Assembly: GCA_015272215.1 (NCBI GenBank)
Contig: JACYMD010000050.1
Span: forward strand, 1-64,000
Length of the DNA stretch: 64,000 nucleotides
Origin: Rivularia sp. T60_A2020_040
GTDB lineage: Bacteria; Cyanobacteriota; Cyanobacteriia; Cyanobacteriales; Nostocaceae
Direction of reading: 5' to 3'
Shown: positions 38,447 through 48,136 of the stretch, piece by piece
Position numbering within the stretch: position 1 is the first letter of the stretch
How the letters are laid out: each line of letters starts with the position of its first letter
Program-made: the position numbers and the translations under genes
Notes under the pieces: generated by a model
What the model was told of the DNA's origin: nothing
The model's database searches: none
The model's input: the letters and a program-made list of their open reading frames with translations, nothing else

Positions 38447-39205
38447 ATGGAGGCTCGGTTACAAAAAATTATTTCACAATGGGGTATTGCCTCACGTCGT
38501 CAAGCGGAAGAAATGATTAAACTTGAACGAGTGAGGGTTAATGGTGTATTGGCACACTTGGGGCAGAAGGTAAACCCAGACACAGATAGTATTACCGTTG
38601 ATGGGAAAACTATTTCTGCTTCCAAGCGTCCGGAGTTGATTTATTTATTAATCAATAAACCGCGTGGGGTAGTTTCTACTTGTTACGATCCTCAAGCTAG
38701 ACGAACGGTATTAGATTTACTACCAGAACAACTGCATTCGGGTACAGGGATTCATCCAGTTGGTCGTCTAGATGCGGACTCTACAGGGGCGTTAATTTTA
38801 ACAAATGATGGAGACTTGACATTTGGTCTTACCCATCCAAGTCATAATATTCCTAAGACGTATCGCGTTTTGGTTAAAGGGCATCCACCTCAGCAAACTT
38901 TGCAAATGTGGCGTGAGGGTATTTTTTTAGACGACCGGAAAACGCGAGCGGCTCAAGTAAAGTTAATAGAAAAACTTGTAGAAAACAGCTATTTAGAAAT
39001 CATTCTTAAGGAGGGAAGAAACCGCCAAATTCGCCGTGTAGCCCAAAATTTGGGATATCCGGTAATTGAATTACATCGGACTGCCATCGGTTCGATACAA
39101 CTGCAATTACCTAACAAAGCAGATTTATCAGAAGGTAGTTTTCGCTACCTAACACAGAAAGAAGTTCTCTATTTAAAGCAGCAATTACAGCAAGTTCCCG
39201 ATTAA
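38447..39205 (+). CDS. RsuA/RluB-family pseudouridine synthase
   Basis: Modifies uridines of ribosomal RNA. It has 252 residues: an S4 RNA-binding domain (1-60), then the catalytic domain with PVGRLDADSTGALILTNDG (the catalytic Asp lies in GRLDADS). A C-terminal EGRNRQIRRV segment is typical of RsuA/RluB/RluE/RluF. Which base it modifies cannot be told. Its TAA overlaps an ATG (TAATG), but the better start of the next gene is 33 bases downstream. Confidence 0.9.
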   Translation: MEARLQKIISQWGIASRRQAEEMIKLERVRVNGVLAHLGQKVNPDTDSITVDGKTISASKRPELIYLLINKPRGVVSTCYDPQARRTVLDLLPEQLHSGTGIHPVGRLDADSTGALILTNDGDLTFGLTHPSHNIPKTYRVLVKGHPPQQTLQMWREGIFLDDRKTRAAQVKLIEKLVENSYLEIILKEGRNRQIRRVAQNLGYPVIELHRTAIGSIQLQLPNKADLSEGSFRYLTQKEVLYLKQQLQQVPD

Positions 39206-39237
39206 TGATTCAGTTGGCTAAAGGAGTGCAAACAAAT

Positions 39238-40038
39238 ATGAAGTGGTTTAGAAAAAAAGAAAAAGAAAAAGCCAAAGAAAATCCGACAGTTTCATTAGAA
39301 GAACAAAGAGCGGAAAAGTTGGCGAAAATGGGCGCACAGCTGAAGGCTACACGGGAACAACATGGGTTTTCGTTGGAAGAAGTGGTAATGCATACTAGAA
39401 TCCCTCGACGGCTAGTAAAAGGGATAGAGGAAGCTAATTTTGAGGATTTACCAGAACCAGTCTACATTAAAGGGTTGGTTCGTCAATATGCTGATGCATT
39501 GGGTTACAAGGGAGTAGAATTTGTTAGCACATTTCCTGTTGGTACGAACAAAGTCAGTCTCAAACCGATTTGGAAAAATCCCTCACTCGCTCAATTGCGT
39601 CCGATTCATCTTTATTTGCTATACGTTTTATTGATTTTGGGTGCTGTTAGCGGCTTATCTAATTGGTTGAGTGATGCGACAAATATCGCAACCGAGAATA
39701 AATCGCAACAAAAGCCAGATAGCTTAGTTAGCAACTCTAAACCGACTCCAATCAAACCCCAATCCCTGAGTCAAATAAGTACCCTTACCAAAGATGAAAA
39801 AGGAGTTCAAATAGGAGTTACTTTAAAAGAATCCTCTTGGATTCAGGTAATTGCTGACGGTAAAATTACTTTTGAGGGTACCTTAAAACAAGGAAGTAAA
39901 CGTTCTTGGAAGGCTCAAAAAGAACTTACCGTCAAAGCAGATAATGCAGGAGGAGTTTTAGTTAGCGTCAACCAACAGGAAGCCAAAAAAATGGGCAAAT
40001 CTGGAAAAGTTGAACAACTTCGAGTTGCCTTGAATTAA
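39238..40038 (+). CDS. RodZ-like helix-turn-helix protein
   Basis: From ATG 39238 it has 266 residues; the start is chosen because AAAGGAG lies 12 bases upstream. Cytosolic HTH_25 domain (about 35-95) has LKATREQHGFSLEEVVMHTRIPRRLVKGIEEANF. One membrane helix follows (IHLYLLYVLLILGAVSGLSNWL). A C-terminal DUF4115 beta domain contains ESSWIQVIADGKITFEGTL. This is the layout of RodZ, which links MreB to the membrane, so a cell-shape role is likely. It is probably co-transcribed with the pseudouridine synthase. Confidence 0.85.
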   Translation: MKWFRKKEKEKAKENPTVSLEEQRAEKLAKMGAQLKATREQHGFSLEEVVMHTRIPRRLVKGIEEANFEDLPEPVYIKGLVRQYADALGYKGVEFVSTFPVGTNKVSLKPIWKNPSLAQLRPIHLYLLYVLLILGAVSGLSNWLSDATNIATENKSQQKPDSLVSNSKPTPIKPQSLSQISTLTKDEKGVQIGVTLKESSWIQVIADGKITFEGTLKQGSKRSWKAQKELTVKADNAGGVLVSVNQQEAKKMGKSGKVEQLRVALN

Positions 40039-40051
40039 GTTAGGGGTGAGG

Positions 40052-40091
40052 AGTTGACAGTTGACAGTTGACAGTTGACAGTTGACAGTTA
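40052..40091. repeat. Heptamer array (AGTTGAC)n
   Basis: Five to six near-perfect heptamers lie between the convergent RodZ-like and malQ genes. Confidence 0.92.
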
Positions 40092-40121
40092 ATTTCTCCC
40101 CCGAACCCCCGAACCCCATCC

Positions 40122-41630
40122 TCAACTCATTGGCTCTCGCCCAAAAAATTCGACAAAGTTTTTCATTCGTTGGGATAATTCGGAATTCATCGCTTCATGT
40201 CGATAACGCCATTCCCAGTTACCTTCTCCTTTACTAGGAATGTTCATTCTGGCATTGGAACCTAATCCCAAAATATCTTGTAAGGGGAAAATCGCGACAT
40301 TGGCAACGGAAGCTAAGGCTAAACGAATCATATCCCAATGTACACCGTCAGGACTTATACAACCTAAATAGAAGGATAAATTGCGTTTTTCATGTTCATT
40401 GGCATTTTCGTACCAACCGACGGTAGTATCGTTATCGTGAGTACCCGTATAAATTACACAATTAGTCTCTTGAACGTTGAAAGGTAAATAAGGATTGCTA
40501 GCATCTCCACCAAAAGCAAACTGCAAAACCTTCATACCGGGAAATTCAAATTTATCCCGCAAGGCTTCTACTTCTGGGGTAATAGTTCCCAAATCTTCCG
40601 CTAATACTGGTAAAGTACCCAGTTGCTTTTTAATAGTTTCAAACAATTTATCTCCAGGTGCTTTGATCCACTCACCGTTTACTGCTGTTTCTTCACCCAA
40701 AGGTACAGCCCAGTAAGCTTCAAATCCCCGGAAATGGTCGATACGAATAATATCAACATAATCGAGCATCGCTTCAAAACGTTGTACCCACCACTTGAAC
40801 CTTTGTTTTTCTAATTGTTTCCAATCGTAAACTGGATTACCCCACAATTGACCAGTAGCGCTAAAGTAATCTGGTGGTACACCTGCCATCAATGCTGCTT
40901 CTCCAGTATCCTTATCCAAACAAAAAATATCTGGATTTCCCCAAACATCGGCGCTATCGTGAGCGACATAAATCGGAATATCGCCGACAATCTTCACACC
41001 GCATTCGTTGGCGTATTTTCTCAACTCCGACCATTGATTATAAAATTCAAATTGCAGAAACTTGTGGTAAAAAACTCGATCTTCTAATTCTTGCTTAGCT
41101 TTTTCTATGGCTTTAGGTTTACGCTTAGCGATTTCTTCATCCCAAGTATTCCAGCTTGCGCCATCTGTACTATCTTTGAGCGCCATAAATAAAGTATAAT
41201 CATCCAACCAATAAGCTTTAGAACGAGAAAATTTCTCCAATGCTTGTTGCTGTTCTTTGGTGATATTCGCTTTAAAATTAGAACAAGCTTTTTTCAATAA
41301 CGGTATTTTAGTTGATTCTACTTGTTGGTAATTTACATTATCTAGAGGGAATTCAGGTAAATTAGTAAAATCATCATCTGTAAGTAAACCGCGATCGCGC
41401 AATTTTTCGGGACTAATCAACAGTGGATTACCCGCTAAAGCTGAATAGCACATATATGGAGAATTACCAAAACCAGTTGGCCCTAAAGGCAGAATTTGCC
41501 AATACTGCTGATAACTATCTTTAAGAAAATCAATAAAACGGTAGGCTTCATTGCCCAAATCCCCAATCCCAAAGCGACTGGGAAAACTAGTCGGATGAAG
41601 TAAAATACCGCTGCTTCTCGGAAAAGACAT
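40122..41630 (-). CDS. malQ: 4-alpha-glucanotransferase
   Basis: GH77 disproportionating enzyme (amylomaltase) of glycogen and maltodextrin metabolism. It has 502 residues. SSGILLHPTSFPSRFGIGDLG opens the protein. IIRIDHFRGFEAYWAVP carries the catalytic Asp, LAEDLGTITPEVEALRD the Glu, and YTGTHDNDTTVGWY the second Asp. Length and motifs are complete. It stands alone between heptamer arrays. Confidence 0.95.
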   Translation of the reverse strand: MSFPRSSGILLHPTSFPSRFGIGDLGNEAYRFIDFLKDSYQQYWQILPLGPTGFGNSPYMCYSALAGNPLLISPEKLRDRGLLTDDDFTNLPEFPLDNVNYQQVESTKIPLLKKACSNFKANITKEQQQALEKFSRSKAYWLDDYTLFMALKDSTDGASWNTWDEEIAKRKPKAIEKAKQELEDRVFYHKFLQFEFYNQWSELRKYANECGVKIVGDIPIYVAHDSADVWGNPDIFCLDKDTGEAALMAGVPPDYFSATGQLWGNPVYDWKQLEKQRFKWWVQRFEAMLDYVDIIRIDHFRGFEAYWAVPLGEETAVNGEWIKAPGDKLFETIKKQLGTLPVLAEDLGTITPEVEALRDKFEFPGMKVLQFAFGGDASNPYLPFNVQETNCVIYTGTHDNDTTVGWYENANEHEKRNLSFYLGCISPDGVHWDMIRLALASVANVAIFPLQDILGLGSNARMNIPSKGEGNWEWRYRHEAMNSELSQRMKNFVEFFGREPMS

Positions 41631-41679
41631 AAATAATCCTGACTATATAAAAAGCTTATGCAATCGAATCTATCACAAT

Positions 41680-41826
41680 GTTAGTTGTTGGTGGTTAGTT
41701 GATAACTGATAACTGATAACTGATAGTAGTTGTTGGTGGTTAAGAGTTAAGAGCATCAGAATGATTTCCGGAGGATATTAAGGAAGTCTAAATAAAATCT
41801 AAAATCTAAAATCTAAAATCCAAAAT
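41680..41826. repeat. Heptamer arrays between malQ and Nudix gene
   Basis: GTTGGTG, AACTGAT and ATCTAAA-type units lie in succession. The last array ends a few bases before the Nudix ATG. Confidence 0.85.
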
Positions 41827-41829
41827 TTC

Positions 41830-42270
41830 ATGAATTATCGCAATCCCGCTCCAACAGTAGATATCATCATCGAATTAATTGATAAACCACATCGACCTAT
41901 AGTATTAATTGAACGTCATCACGAACCTCTCGGTTGGGCTATTCCTGGTGGTTTTGTCGATTATGGGGAAGCTGTGGAAACCGCAGCCAAAAGGGAAGCT
42001 TGGGAAGAAATTGGTTTATCTGTAGAATTAGTCGAGCAGTTTCACGTATATTCCGATCCCAAACGGGATTCACGTAAACATACAATCAGTATTGTATTTA
42101 TTGCGATCGCAAAAGGTGAACCAAAAGCTGGGGATGATGCTAAAGATGCAGCGATTTTTGAATCTTGGCGGATTCCTGGTAATTTATGTTTTGACCACGA
42201 TCAGATTTTACGAGATTATTGGCGGTATCGTCATTATGGAATACGACCATCTGTGAATTTTGGATTTTAG
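41830..42270 (+). CDS. Nudix hydrolase
   Basis: This 146-residue hydrolase cleaves nucleoside diphosphates linked to other groups. The Nudix box is complete: [24 protein letters not shown] (residues 42-65), with the metal-binding REAWEE core. Substrate is unknown; small Nudix proteins of this type include ADP-ribose pyrophosphatases. The stop TAG is supplied by a GATTTTA-type repeat. Confidence 0.9.
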   Translation: MNYRNPAPTVDIIIELIDKPHRPIVLIERHHEPLGWAIPGGFVDYGEAVETAAKREAWEEIGLSVELVEQFHVYSDPKRDSRKHTISIVFIAIAKGEPKAGDDAKDAAIFESWRIPGNLCFDHDQILRDYWRYRHYGIRPSVNFGF

Positions 42271-42424
42271 ATTTTAGATTTTGGATTGATTATCTTTTTA
42301 GCTGGGGAATTGCCTTTCCGGTAGAATGCTGGGCTTGTTGGCAAATTTTCGACATTTTATTTTTTAGTCACCTTTAATACCAAAAAAAACGAGATTATAC
42401 TGGGTAAATTGTATTCTAAGGTGC

Positions 42425-43600
42425 ATGATGAACGCTGAGGAACTTTTAAAAAAATATGCAGGTGGTGATCGGAAGTTTAATAAGCTAAACCTGAGAGGAT
42501 TGGATTTAAAAGGTGCTGATTTAAGCGGAATCGATTTACAAGAATCAGATTTGACTGGATGCGATTTATGTCAAGTTAATTTGAATCAAGCAAAACTCAA
42601 TTCTGCAAATTTGAGTAGAGCATCTTTAGTAGAAGCAAATTTAAGTGACGTACTAGCGTGTAGTGCGAATTTGAACTCGATAGAACTCAATAAAGCTAAT
42701 TTAAGTAGGGCTAGATTGAATAACGTCAAATTGAATTATGCGACTTTAAATCAAGCAAACCTTAGCAGAATAAATTTAGATAGTGCAACACTATACGCAG
42801 CAAACTTATCTGAAACTGATTTAACTCAAGCAGATTTAAGTAAAGCATTATTGAAAAATGCGAATCTTCAAAAAGCAAAATTGCGGGGAGCTAGTTTAGA
42901 AAAGTGCAATTTATCAGGTGGAAATTTAGCTGATGCTGATTTAGTTGGAGTTTACTTGGAAGAAGCAGATTTGAAAAAAGCCTGTCTCCAAGGTGCTAAT
43001 TTAGAAAGAGCAAGTCTTAAAGGTGCTAATTTAACGAAAGCTAACTTAAATAATGCAAATCTGAAAAAAGCCGATTTAACTAACGCGAATATTTATGGTG
43101 CGACATTTGAAAATGCTGACCTAACTGGTGCGATAATGCCTGATGGGGAAATATATCAACTACAAATAGAATCCCCTCAATCGGCAGCATCTTTATTTCA
43201 GGTGGAATCTATGACTCGTAAAGTTATTAAAACTGATAATGCACCCGCACCAGTGGGACCTTATAATCAAGCTATTGCCGCATCCGGTGAAATGATTTTT
43301 GTTGCTGGACAAATTGCGATCGATCCGAGGGCGGGAACTGTTGTTTATACGGACGATGTGACGAAGCAAACGGAACGGGTAATGGCTAATCTAGAAGCTA
43401 TTTTAAAAGAAGCTGGTGCGACGTTTGAAAATGTGGTGAAAACCAGTGTATTTTTAAAAAATATGGATGATTTTGCGGCGGTAAATGCAGTTTACGCAAA
43501 ATACTTTGATGAAGCATCCGCTCCCGCTCGCGCTTGTGTTGAAGTTTCGCGTTTACCAAAGGATGTTTTGGTTGAAATTGAATGTATTGCAATGGTTTAA
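42425..43600 (+). CDS. Pentapeptide-repeat/RidA fusion protein
   Basis: Residues 20-240 are a regular run of A(D/N)LXX pentapeptide repeats that should fold into a right-handed beta-helix. From residue 263 to 391 follows a complete RidA/YjgF domain: NAPAPVGPYNQAIA, FVAGQIAIDP and ARACVEVSRLPKDVLVEIE with the conserved Arg. RidA enzymes hydrolyse reactive enamines and imines. The RidA part begins at an internal ATG (43211) preceded by AGGTGG, so free RidA might also be made. RidA proteins normally stand alone at about 130 residues; the fusion is unusual. Confidence 0.88.
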   Translation: MMNAEELLKKYAGGDRKFNKLNLRGLDLKGADLSGIDLQESDLTGCDLCQVNLNQAKLNSANLSRASLVEANLSDVLACSANLNSIELNKANLSRARLNNVKLNYATLNQANLSRINLDSATLYAANLSETDLTQADLSKALLKNANLQKAKLRGASLEKCNLSGGNLADADLVGVYLEEADLKKACLQGANLERASLKGANLTKANLNNANLKKADLTNANIYGATFENADLTGAIMPDGEIYQLQIESPQSAASLFQVESMTRKVIKTDNAPAPVGPYNQAIAASGEMIFVAGQIAIDPRAGTVVYTDDVTKQTERVMANLEAILKEAGATFENVVKTSVFLKNMDDFAAVNAVYAKYFDEASAPARACVEVSRLPKDVLVEIECIAMV

Positions 43601-43717
43601 AGTTTAATTAAAGGGTTTGGGGGAATAGGGAATAGGGAATAGGGAATTGGGTAATTTTCCGAAATAAATCTATTTAAAATTGATTCTATAAATAAGTAGA
43701 TTTGGCGAATAAATTTT

Positions 43718-43744
43718 AAGGTGGGTTTTACTCACCTTTTTTTA
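43718..43744 (+). terminator. Terminator after the pentapeptide/RidA gene
   Basis: AAGGTG (43718-43723) pairs with CACCTT (43733-43738) around a 9-base loop and is followed by a run of T. Confidence 0.8.
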
Positions 43745-43773
43745 CTTAAATTCGATTAATTTTTGAATTTTAA

Positions 43774-44250
43774 ATGACTACTAATAATATTCAACCTTGG
43801 CAACGAAATATAATAGTACATCATAGTCAAATTTTGATGTTGAGTTTCGAGCGTTGGACTGGACGTACTTTGTTAAATTGTACAGGTTCTGCTCAGGAAA
43901 CAGCCAAAGCATTATTTGAAGCAGATTTTGCTTTGGTATCTCATGGTATAGAAGCAGATCCAATTTTTAACTATGGTAATCGCAAAGCTTTACAATTATG
44001 GGAACTTTCCTGGGAAGATTTTACCTCAATGCCTTCACGTCAATCCGCACAGCAAGTAGTTCAAGAAGAGCGCGATAGCCTTTTAGCTGAAACTACTACT
44101 AAAGGTTTTACTCGTTATTCGGGGATTCGTATTTCCAATAGTGGTAAGCGTTTTCACATAGAAAATGGTATGATATGGAACCTTTTGGACGCAGAAAATC
44201 AATATTTTGGTCAAGCTGCGATGTTTTCTAATTATAAATTTCTCGATTAA
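43774..44250 (+). CDS. MEKHLA-domain protein
   Basis: This 158-residue protein consists of a single MEKHLA domain, a PAS-like fold also found at the C terminus of plant HD-ZIP III factors. Visible are HHSQILMLSFERWTGRTLL, ALVSHGIEADPIFNYGNRKALQLWE and YSGIRISNSGKRFHIEN. It is probably a sensor for redox or small ligands; the partner is unknown. The last four bases (TTAA) are shared with the stop of the convergent RCK gene. Confidence 0.88.
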   Translation: MTTNNIQPWQRNIIVHHSQILMLSFERWTGRTLLNCTGSAQETAKALFEADFALVSHGIEADPIFNYGNRKALQLWELSWEDFTSMPSRQSAQQVVQEERDSLLAETTTKGFTRYSGIRISNSGKRFHIENGMIWNLLDAENQYFGQAAMFSNYKFLD

Positions 44251-46271
44251 TTTTCAATTAAAGTCGCATCAACACCATACTTTTTTAGCCTTCTTAATAA
44301 CAATTGTCCTTGATGTTTATATATGGGATAGTCGAGAGTAGCAGGTAAATTATTCATTAAATTTCGTGCCATTTTTTTGTTACAACCACTAACAAAAGCG
44401 ATAATCGCAGCCGCTTTGAGTATGACATCTTGGGATGGTGCTTCTTTAACCTTTAATTTACAATTGGGAAGTTGGCGATTGCCATTTTCAATATTTTGTA
44501 AACTATCGAAATTTCCCAGAATAACAATTCTATCGCCAGCTTCTAAAGGTGATTTATCCCAGTAACTAGGCATGATTTTAGGATGGGATTGTTTATATGT
44601 TTGGTAGAGAATAGGTACGACTCCATACCCATAAGCAAGTTCAAACAGGAAATATCCATTTAAGGTATCTCCTGGTTTAATAGTGTATTCTGCAACCAAA
44701 ATAGTTTGCTCATTCATCCGCAACATATTACGAATGTGTTTACCAAAAGCATTACTTACAAATGTTTCGGCTGCAAGTTCATAATCATTAATGACTTTTG
44801 CATAAGGTAAATATTCCTTAATTTCATGAGTTTTATGATAGTCAAAAGTGCGAATAATTAAAGTACAGTTAGGATTTACTTGATAAGCTTTTAAACTAAT
44901 ATTGATATTGTCATCTTCATTATCGGTGACAACAACAACGCTTTTAGCATTAGCAAGATTTACTTTTTGCAAATTATCAATGAAATTACCAATTAATAAT
45001 TGCATTTGTGGTAAAACACTGCGTTTTACTTTTTTATCATTCATCCCAAATACTGGTTGCTGCCATTTTTGTAAAAAATCTGCAATTTTCTCTCCCAGTT
45101 GACTTAAACCAATTACCACAATATGGTTACGTTTAGGATAAATAAATAACTGCTGAAATTTCTCGTTTAATACCCATTGAGTTAACCAAGCTTGTAATAT
45201 ACCCATTAATAGAATACCGCTCAGCATATAGAAAAAATTTATTATTCGTTCTAATATCTCTGGTTGTAGTATTGTTTGTTTATCGTCTCTCAAATAAACA
45301 GCATCGTATCCGCCCAAAAGCATCACAGCAGAGGTATATAAAGCTTTTAATGGATGGTATTCCAAAGTAATAGTTAGAATTACAACACCAATAATTAATA
45401 AAATAAACCAAGTTAAAAATACAATGCGAATAATTGGTTGATTGATTTGCTGTTTAATCCATTCTTGTAAAGCAAGAGCTTTTTGCCCGCCTTTTTTTCG
45501 AGATAAAAAATCAATAATTGTTTGCTTAAAACTACTATCTTTTTCTGAGGGTAAAGAAGAAGATTCACCATATAAATGAACTAACTTATTATTAACTTCG
45601 ATATAAATAACTTCATCATTGGGATGCAATATTAAATTGGGTTTCCAATTGTGAAATAAAGTGGGAAGCTGTTTTCTTGCGGGAATATGACTGAGTATTC
45701 GACAATCTTTAGTATTAATTTGATGTAATTGACGACTCCGCCATTTATGATAGGGATGAATTTTAACTTTAAATATCCCCACCCATTCATTTTCCAATTG
45801 AAAAAAACCGCGATTTTCATCTCCTAAAGCGCGGGTTGCAATTACTTGTGCTGGTAATTCTGTTGCATCACAAACTATTAAATTATTGATATTTAACTCG
45901 TTTTTATCATGTAAATTATTGTGAGATGAACGTACAATTACACGAGCTTGAAGATTAAGTTTGTTTATTTCATGAGCTACTTTTACATTTACTAATTCAT
46001 CATCTGTAACTATTAGTATCGCTCGACATTCTTTGATGTTAGCTTTTTGAAGAATTTCTAATTCTTGAATATCTCCAACTAAATAATTATTTTTAATGGA
46101 ATTTGGTATCCCATCAACTTGCCATTTAATCTTTTCTTGTTTATCAATTGCAATTACAGGTACACCAAAATTTTTGAGTAGCTTAACACAATGTTGACCT
46201 AAACTACCCAAACCACAAACTATAAAATGCGAAGATTGAGTCGATTGATTCTGTTGTTCAGATAACGACAT
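44247..46271 (-). CDS. RCK-2TM-RCK channel-like potassium transport protein
   Basis: This 674-residue protein has two TrkA-N/RCK nucleotide-binding domains (VCGLGSLGQH at 18-27 and VVIGLSQLGEK at 385-395) flanking a two-helix membrane part (281-303 and 343-368). Between the helices lies a pore-loop-like segment, SAVMLLGGYDAVYL (314-327). The TVGYG filter of potassium channels is absent; GGYD stands in its place. The C-terminal 70 residues form an extra helical domain. The architecture suggests a ligand-gated ion channel, but ion choice is open. Confidence 0.8.
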   Translation of the reverse strand: MSLSEQQNQSTQSSHFIVCGLGSLGQHCVKLLKNFGVPVIAIDKQEKIKWQVDGIPNSIKNNYLVGDIQELEILQKANIKECRAILIVTDDELVNVKVAHEINKLNLQARVIVRSSHNNLHDKNELNINNLIVCDATELPAQVIATRALGDENRGFFQLENEWVGIFKVKIHPYHKWRSRQLHQINTKDCRILSHIPARKQLPTLFHNWKPNLILHPNDEVIYIEVNNKLVHLYGESSSLPSEKDSSFKQTIIDFLSRKKGGQKALALQEWIKQQINQPIIRIVFLTWFILLIIGVVILTITLEYHPLKALYTSAVMLLGGYDAVYLRDDKQTILQPEILERIINFFYMLSGILLMGILQAWLTQWVLNEKFQQLFIYPKRNHIVVIGLSQLGEKIADFLQKWQQPVFGMNDKKVKRSVLPQMQLLIGNFIDNLQKVNLANAKSVVVVTDNEDDNINISLKAYQVNPNCTLIIRTFDYHKTHEIKEYLPYAKVINDYELAAETFVSNAFGKHIRNMLRMNEQTILVAEYTIKPGDTLNGYFLFELAYGYGVVPILYQTYKQSHPKIMPSYWDKSPLEAGDRIVILGNFDSLQNIENGNRQLPNCKLKVKEAPSQDVILKAAAIIAFVSGCNKKMARNLMNNLPATLDYPIYKHQGQLLLRRLKKYGVDATLIEN

Positions 46272-46841
46272 TTAGCAAACCTATATAATTATGATTTTTG
46301 TTTGGCTTCGAGTAATTAATAGTGATGCGTATACTTCGATTTGCAATCGAACAATAATTTGATGAAATCAGATAAATGCAATAAATAACTAACTCAAATA
46401 ATAAATATATTTTTTGGGATGATTAATTGTGATAAACACAACAATTAATTTTAAATATAGGAAGTATGCCAAAAATATTATATACAAGTATTTTTTGATA
46501 ATTTGATGTTTGAAATACCCTAATAATAAAAAACATTTAATAATTAAATTAACGTGAGTTCAATGTTCATTCCTCGATTATTCATGAGGTTAGAAGTTGG
46601 GTTTTTCTGATGATTGTCTGTTACAACTCAGATTTATCTTAAAAACTCGACTTATTTCTATTCGTTGAATTCATGTTAAATTAAATTTAATCTGATATTA
46701 AACAACTATCAAGAATAATCTGTGGTGGAAATATAAAAAACCCGGTATCCTCAAAAAACCGGGTTTATTACTTGATGAAATTACGAAAATTATCGTTTAA
46801 TTATCCTGATAAATTATTCAAAATTCAAACTTTCTAAAAAC
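46272..46841. other. Intergenic region upstream of the RCK gene
   Basis: This 570-bp AT-rich region lies between the RCK gene start and the TPR gene end. It holds a fragment resembling one end of the 51167-51335 repeat (AGAAGTTGGGTTTTT, near 46592) and a terminator for the TPR gene. No ORF above about 15 codons is supported. Confidence 0.5.
46733..46766 (-). terminator. Terminator after the TPR gene
   Basis: On the minus strand AAACCCGG pairs with CCGGGTTT around a 13-base loop, followed by TTTTAT. It lies 76 bases after the stop. Confidence 0.8.
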
Positions 46842-47948
46842 TTACTGAAATCCAAAATCTTCTTCTGTTGTAATTGGTGTTTCCGTTTCAGTAGGTGATT
46901 CTCCAGAAAATTCGATTTCACGATTTTCTAAAGTTTCTGAAGGTTGTTCCCCTTGCTCATTACTAGGAATAATAACAGACGACTCAGAAGCATCTTCAAC
47001 TGCTGTTGCTGGTTGCTGTTGATTTTGAGATGAAACAATTTCTTGCATCAACTGCTCAATAACTTCTGTTTGTTCAATGTTACCTTGTTTGCGATATTCT
47101 TTATGAGCGCGTTTAAGAACTTGTTGAGCTTTCTTCAATTCCCCTTGCTTGTAAAAAGCTATTCCCAAATTGTAATAAGCAGAAGGATTATCCGGAATCC
47201 GACGAATTGCTTGAATATAAGTCTCAATCGCTTCGGGAGTTTGACCTCTAACTGCTAATAAACCAGCTAAATTAGTATATGCTGCAATATTCTGGGGATT
47301 TAATACTAAAACTTCTCGGTAAGCAGAAATCGCTTTCGCTGTATCTCCTTGTTGCTGCAAAGCTATTCCCAAATTAAAGTAAGCGTTGGCATTGTTTCTG
47401 TCAAGATGGATTGATTGCTCGTAAGCTGCGATCGCCTCTTCTTTTTGTCCTTGTTGATACAATACTAATCCGAGATTATATTGAGCATTAGCCATTGTCG
47501 GCTCAACTATTAATGCTTGACGGTAAGCGGTAATTGCAGCTTCATTTTGTTCTTGTTTATGCAACGCTAAACCCAAATTATAATAAGCTTCCGCTAATTC
47601 AGGATTAAGACGAATCGCTTCTCCATACTCTTGTACCGCTGCATCCAAACGATTTTGCTTTAAAAAGATATTACCTAAATAATTCCGTGCTGCACCAAGA
47701 TTCGAATCGCGATTTAAAGCAGCCCGCAAAGCTGATTCAGCTCCTTGAAAATCGCCAGTATTATAACGCATAACTCCCTGCTGAAACAAACCAGCAGCTT
47801 CTAAATCTTGAGTGACAGCGGTTTGTGCTAAAAGCTTATTTCCCGGTAAATCCGCGATGGCAATTCCCACGAAGGTAGCACAGGAGCAAAATAGTAAAGG
47901 AACAGCAGCGCCAATAATACGCTGAATATTTGCAAATTTTTGAGACAT
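46842..47948 (-). CDS. Exported TPR-repeat protein
   Basis: From ATG 47948 (AGGGAAAG upstream) it has 368 residues; a GTG 18 bases earlier is less likely. A hydrophobic N-terminal segment (IIGAAVPLLFCSCATFVGIAI) is a signal or anchor; a Cys lies within it. About seven TPR units follow (residues 50-290), with NPELAEAYYNLGLALHKQ and close copies. The C-terminal 80 residues are acidic and low in complexity. It is likely a periplasmic scaffold; no partner is evident. Confidence 0.85.
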   Translation of the reverse strand: MSQKFANIQRIIGAAVPLLFCSCATFVGIAIADLPGNKLLAQTAVTQDLEAAGLFQQGVMRYNTGDFQGAESALRAALNRDSNLGAARNYLGNIFLKQNRLDAAVQEYGEAIRLNPELAEAYYNLGLALHKQEQNEAAITAYRQALIVEPTMANAQYNLGLVLYQQGQKEEAIAAYEQSIHLDRNNANAYFNLGIALQQQGDTAKAISAYREVLVLNPQNIAAYTNLAGLLAVRGQTPEAIETYIQAIRRIPDNPSAYYNLGIAFYKQGELKKAQQVLKRAHKEYRKQGNIEQTEVIEQLMQEIVSSQNQQQPATAVEDASESSVIIPSNEQGEQPSETLENREIEFSGESPTETETPITTEEDFGFQ

Positions 47949-48041
47949 TTTAGGCTTTCCCTGCACTTATTACTAGATGCTGTTTAAGTTAGAATGCCCA
48001 TAATCGAGAGAAAAATTAAAGTTCTTTGAATAATTTTTGAG

Positions 48042-48136
48042 TAGGGGATGGGGAGATGGGGTGATGGGGTGATGGGGAGAAATAAATATCAACCATCAAC
48101 TGTCAACTGTCAACTGTCCACTGTCAACTGTCAACT
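48042..48136. repeat. Heptamer arrays at queA end
   Basis: GGGTGAT units are followed by CTGTCAA units. The latter overlap the 3-prime end of queA and supply its last codons and TGA (48124-48126). Confidence 0.88.
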
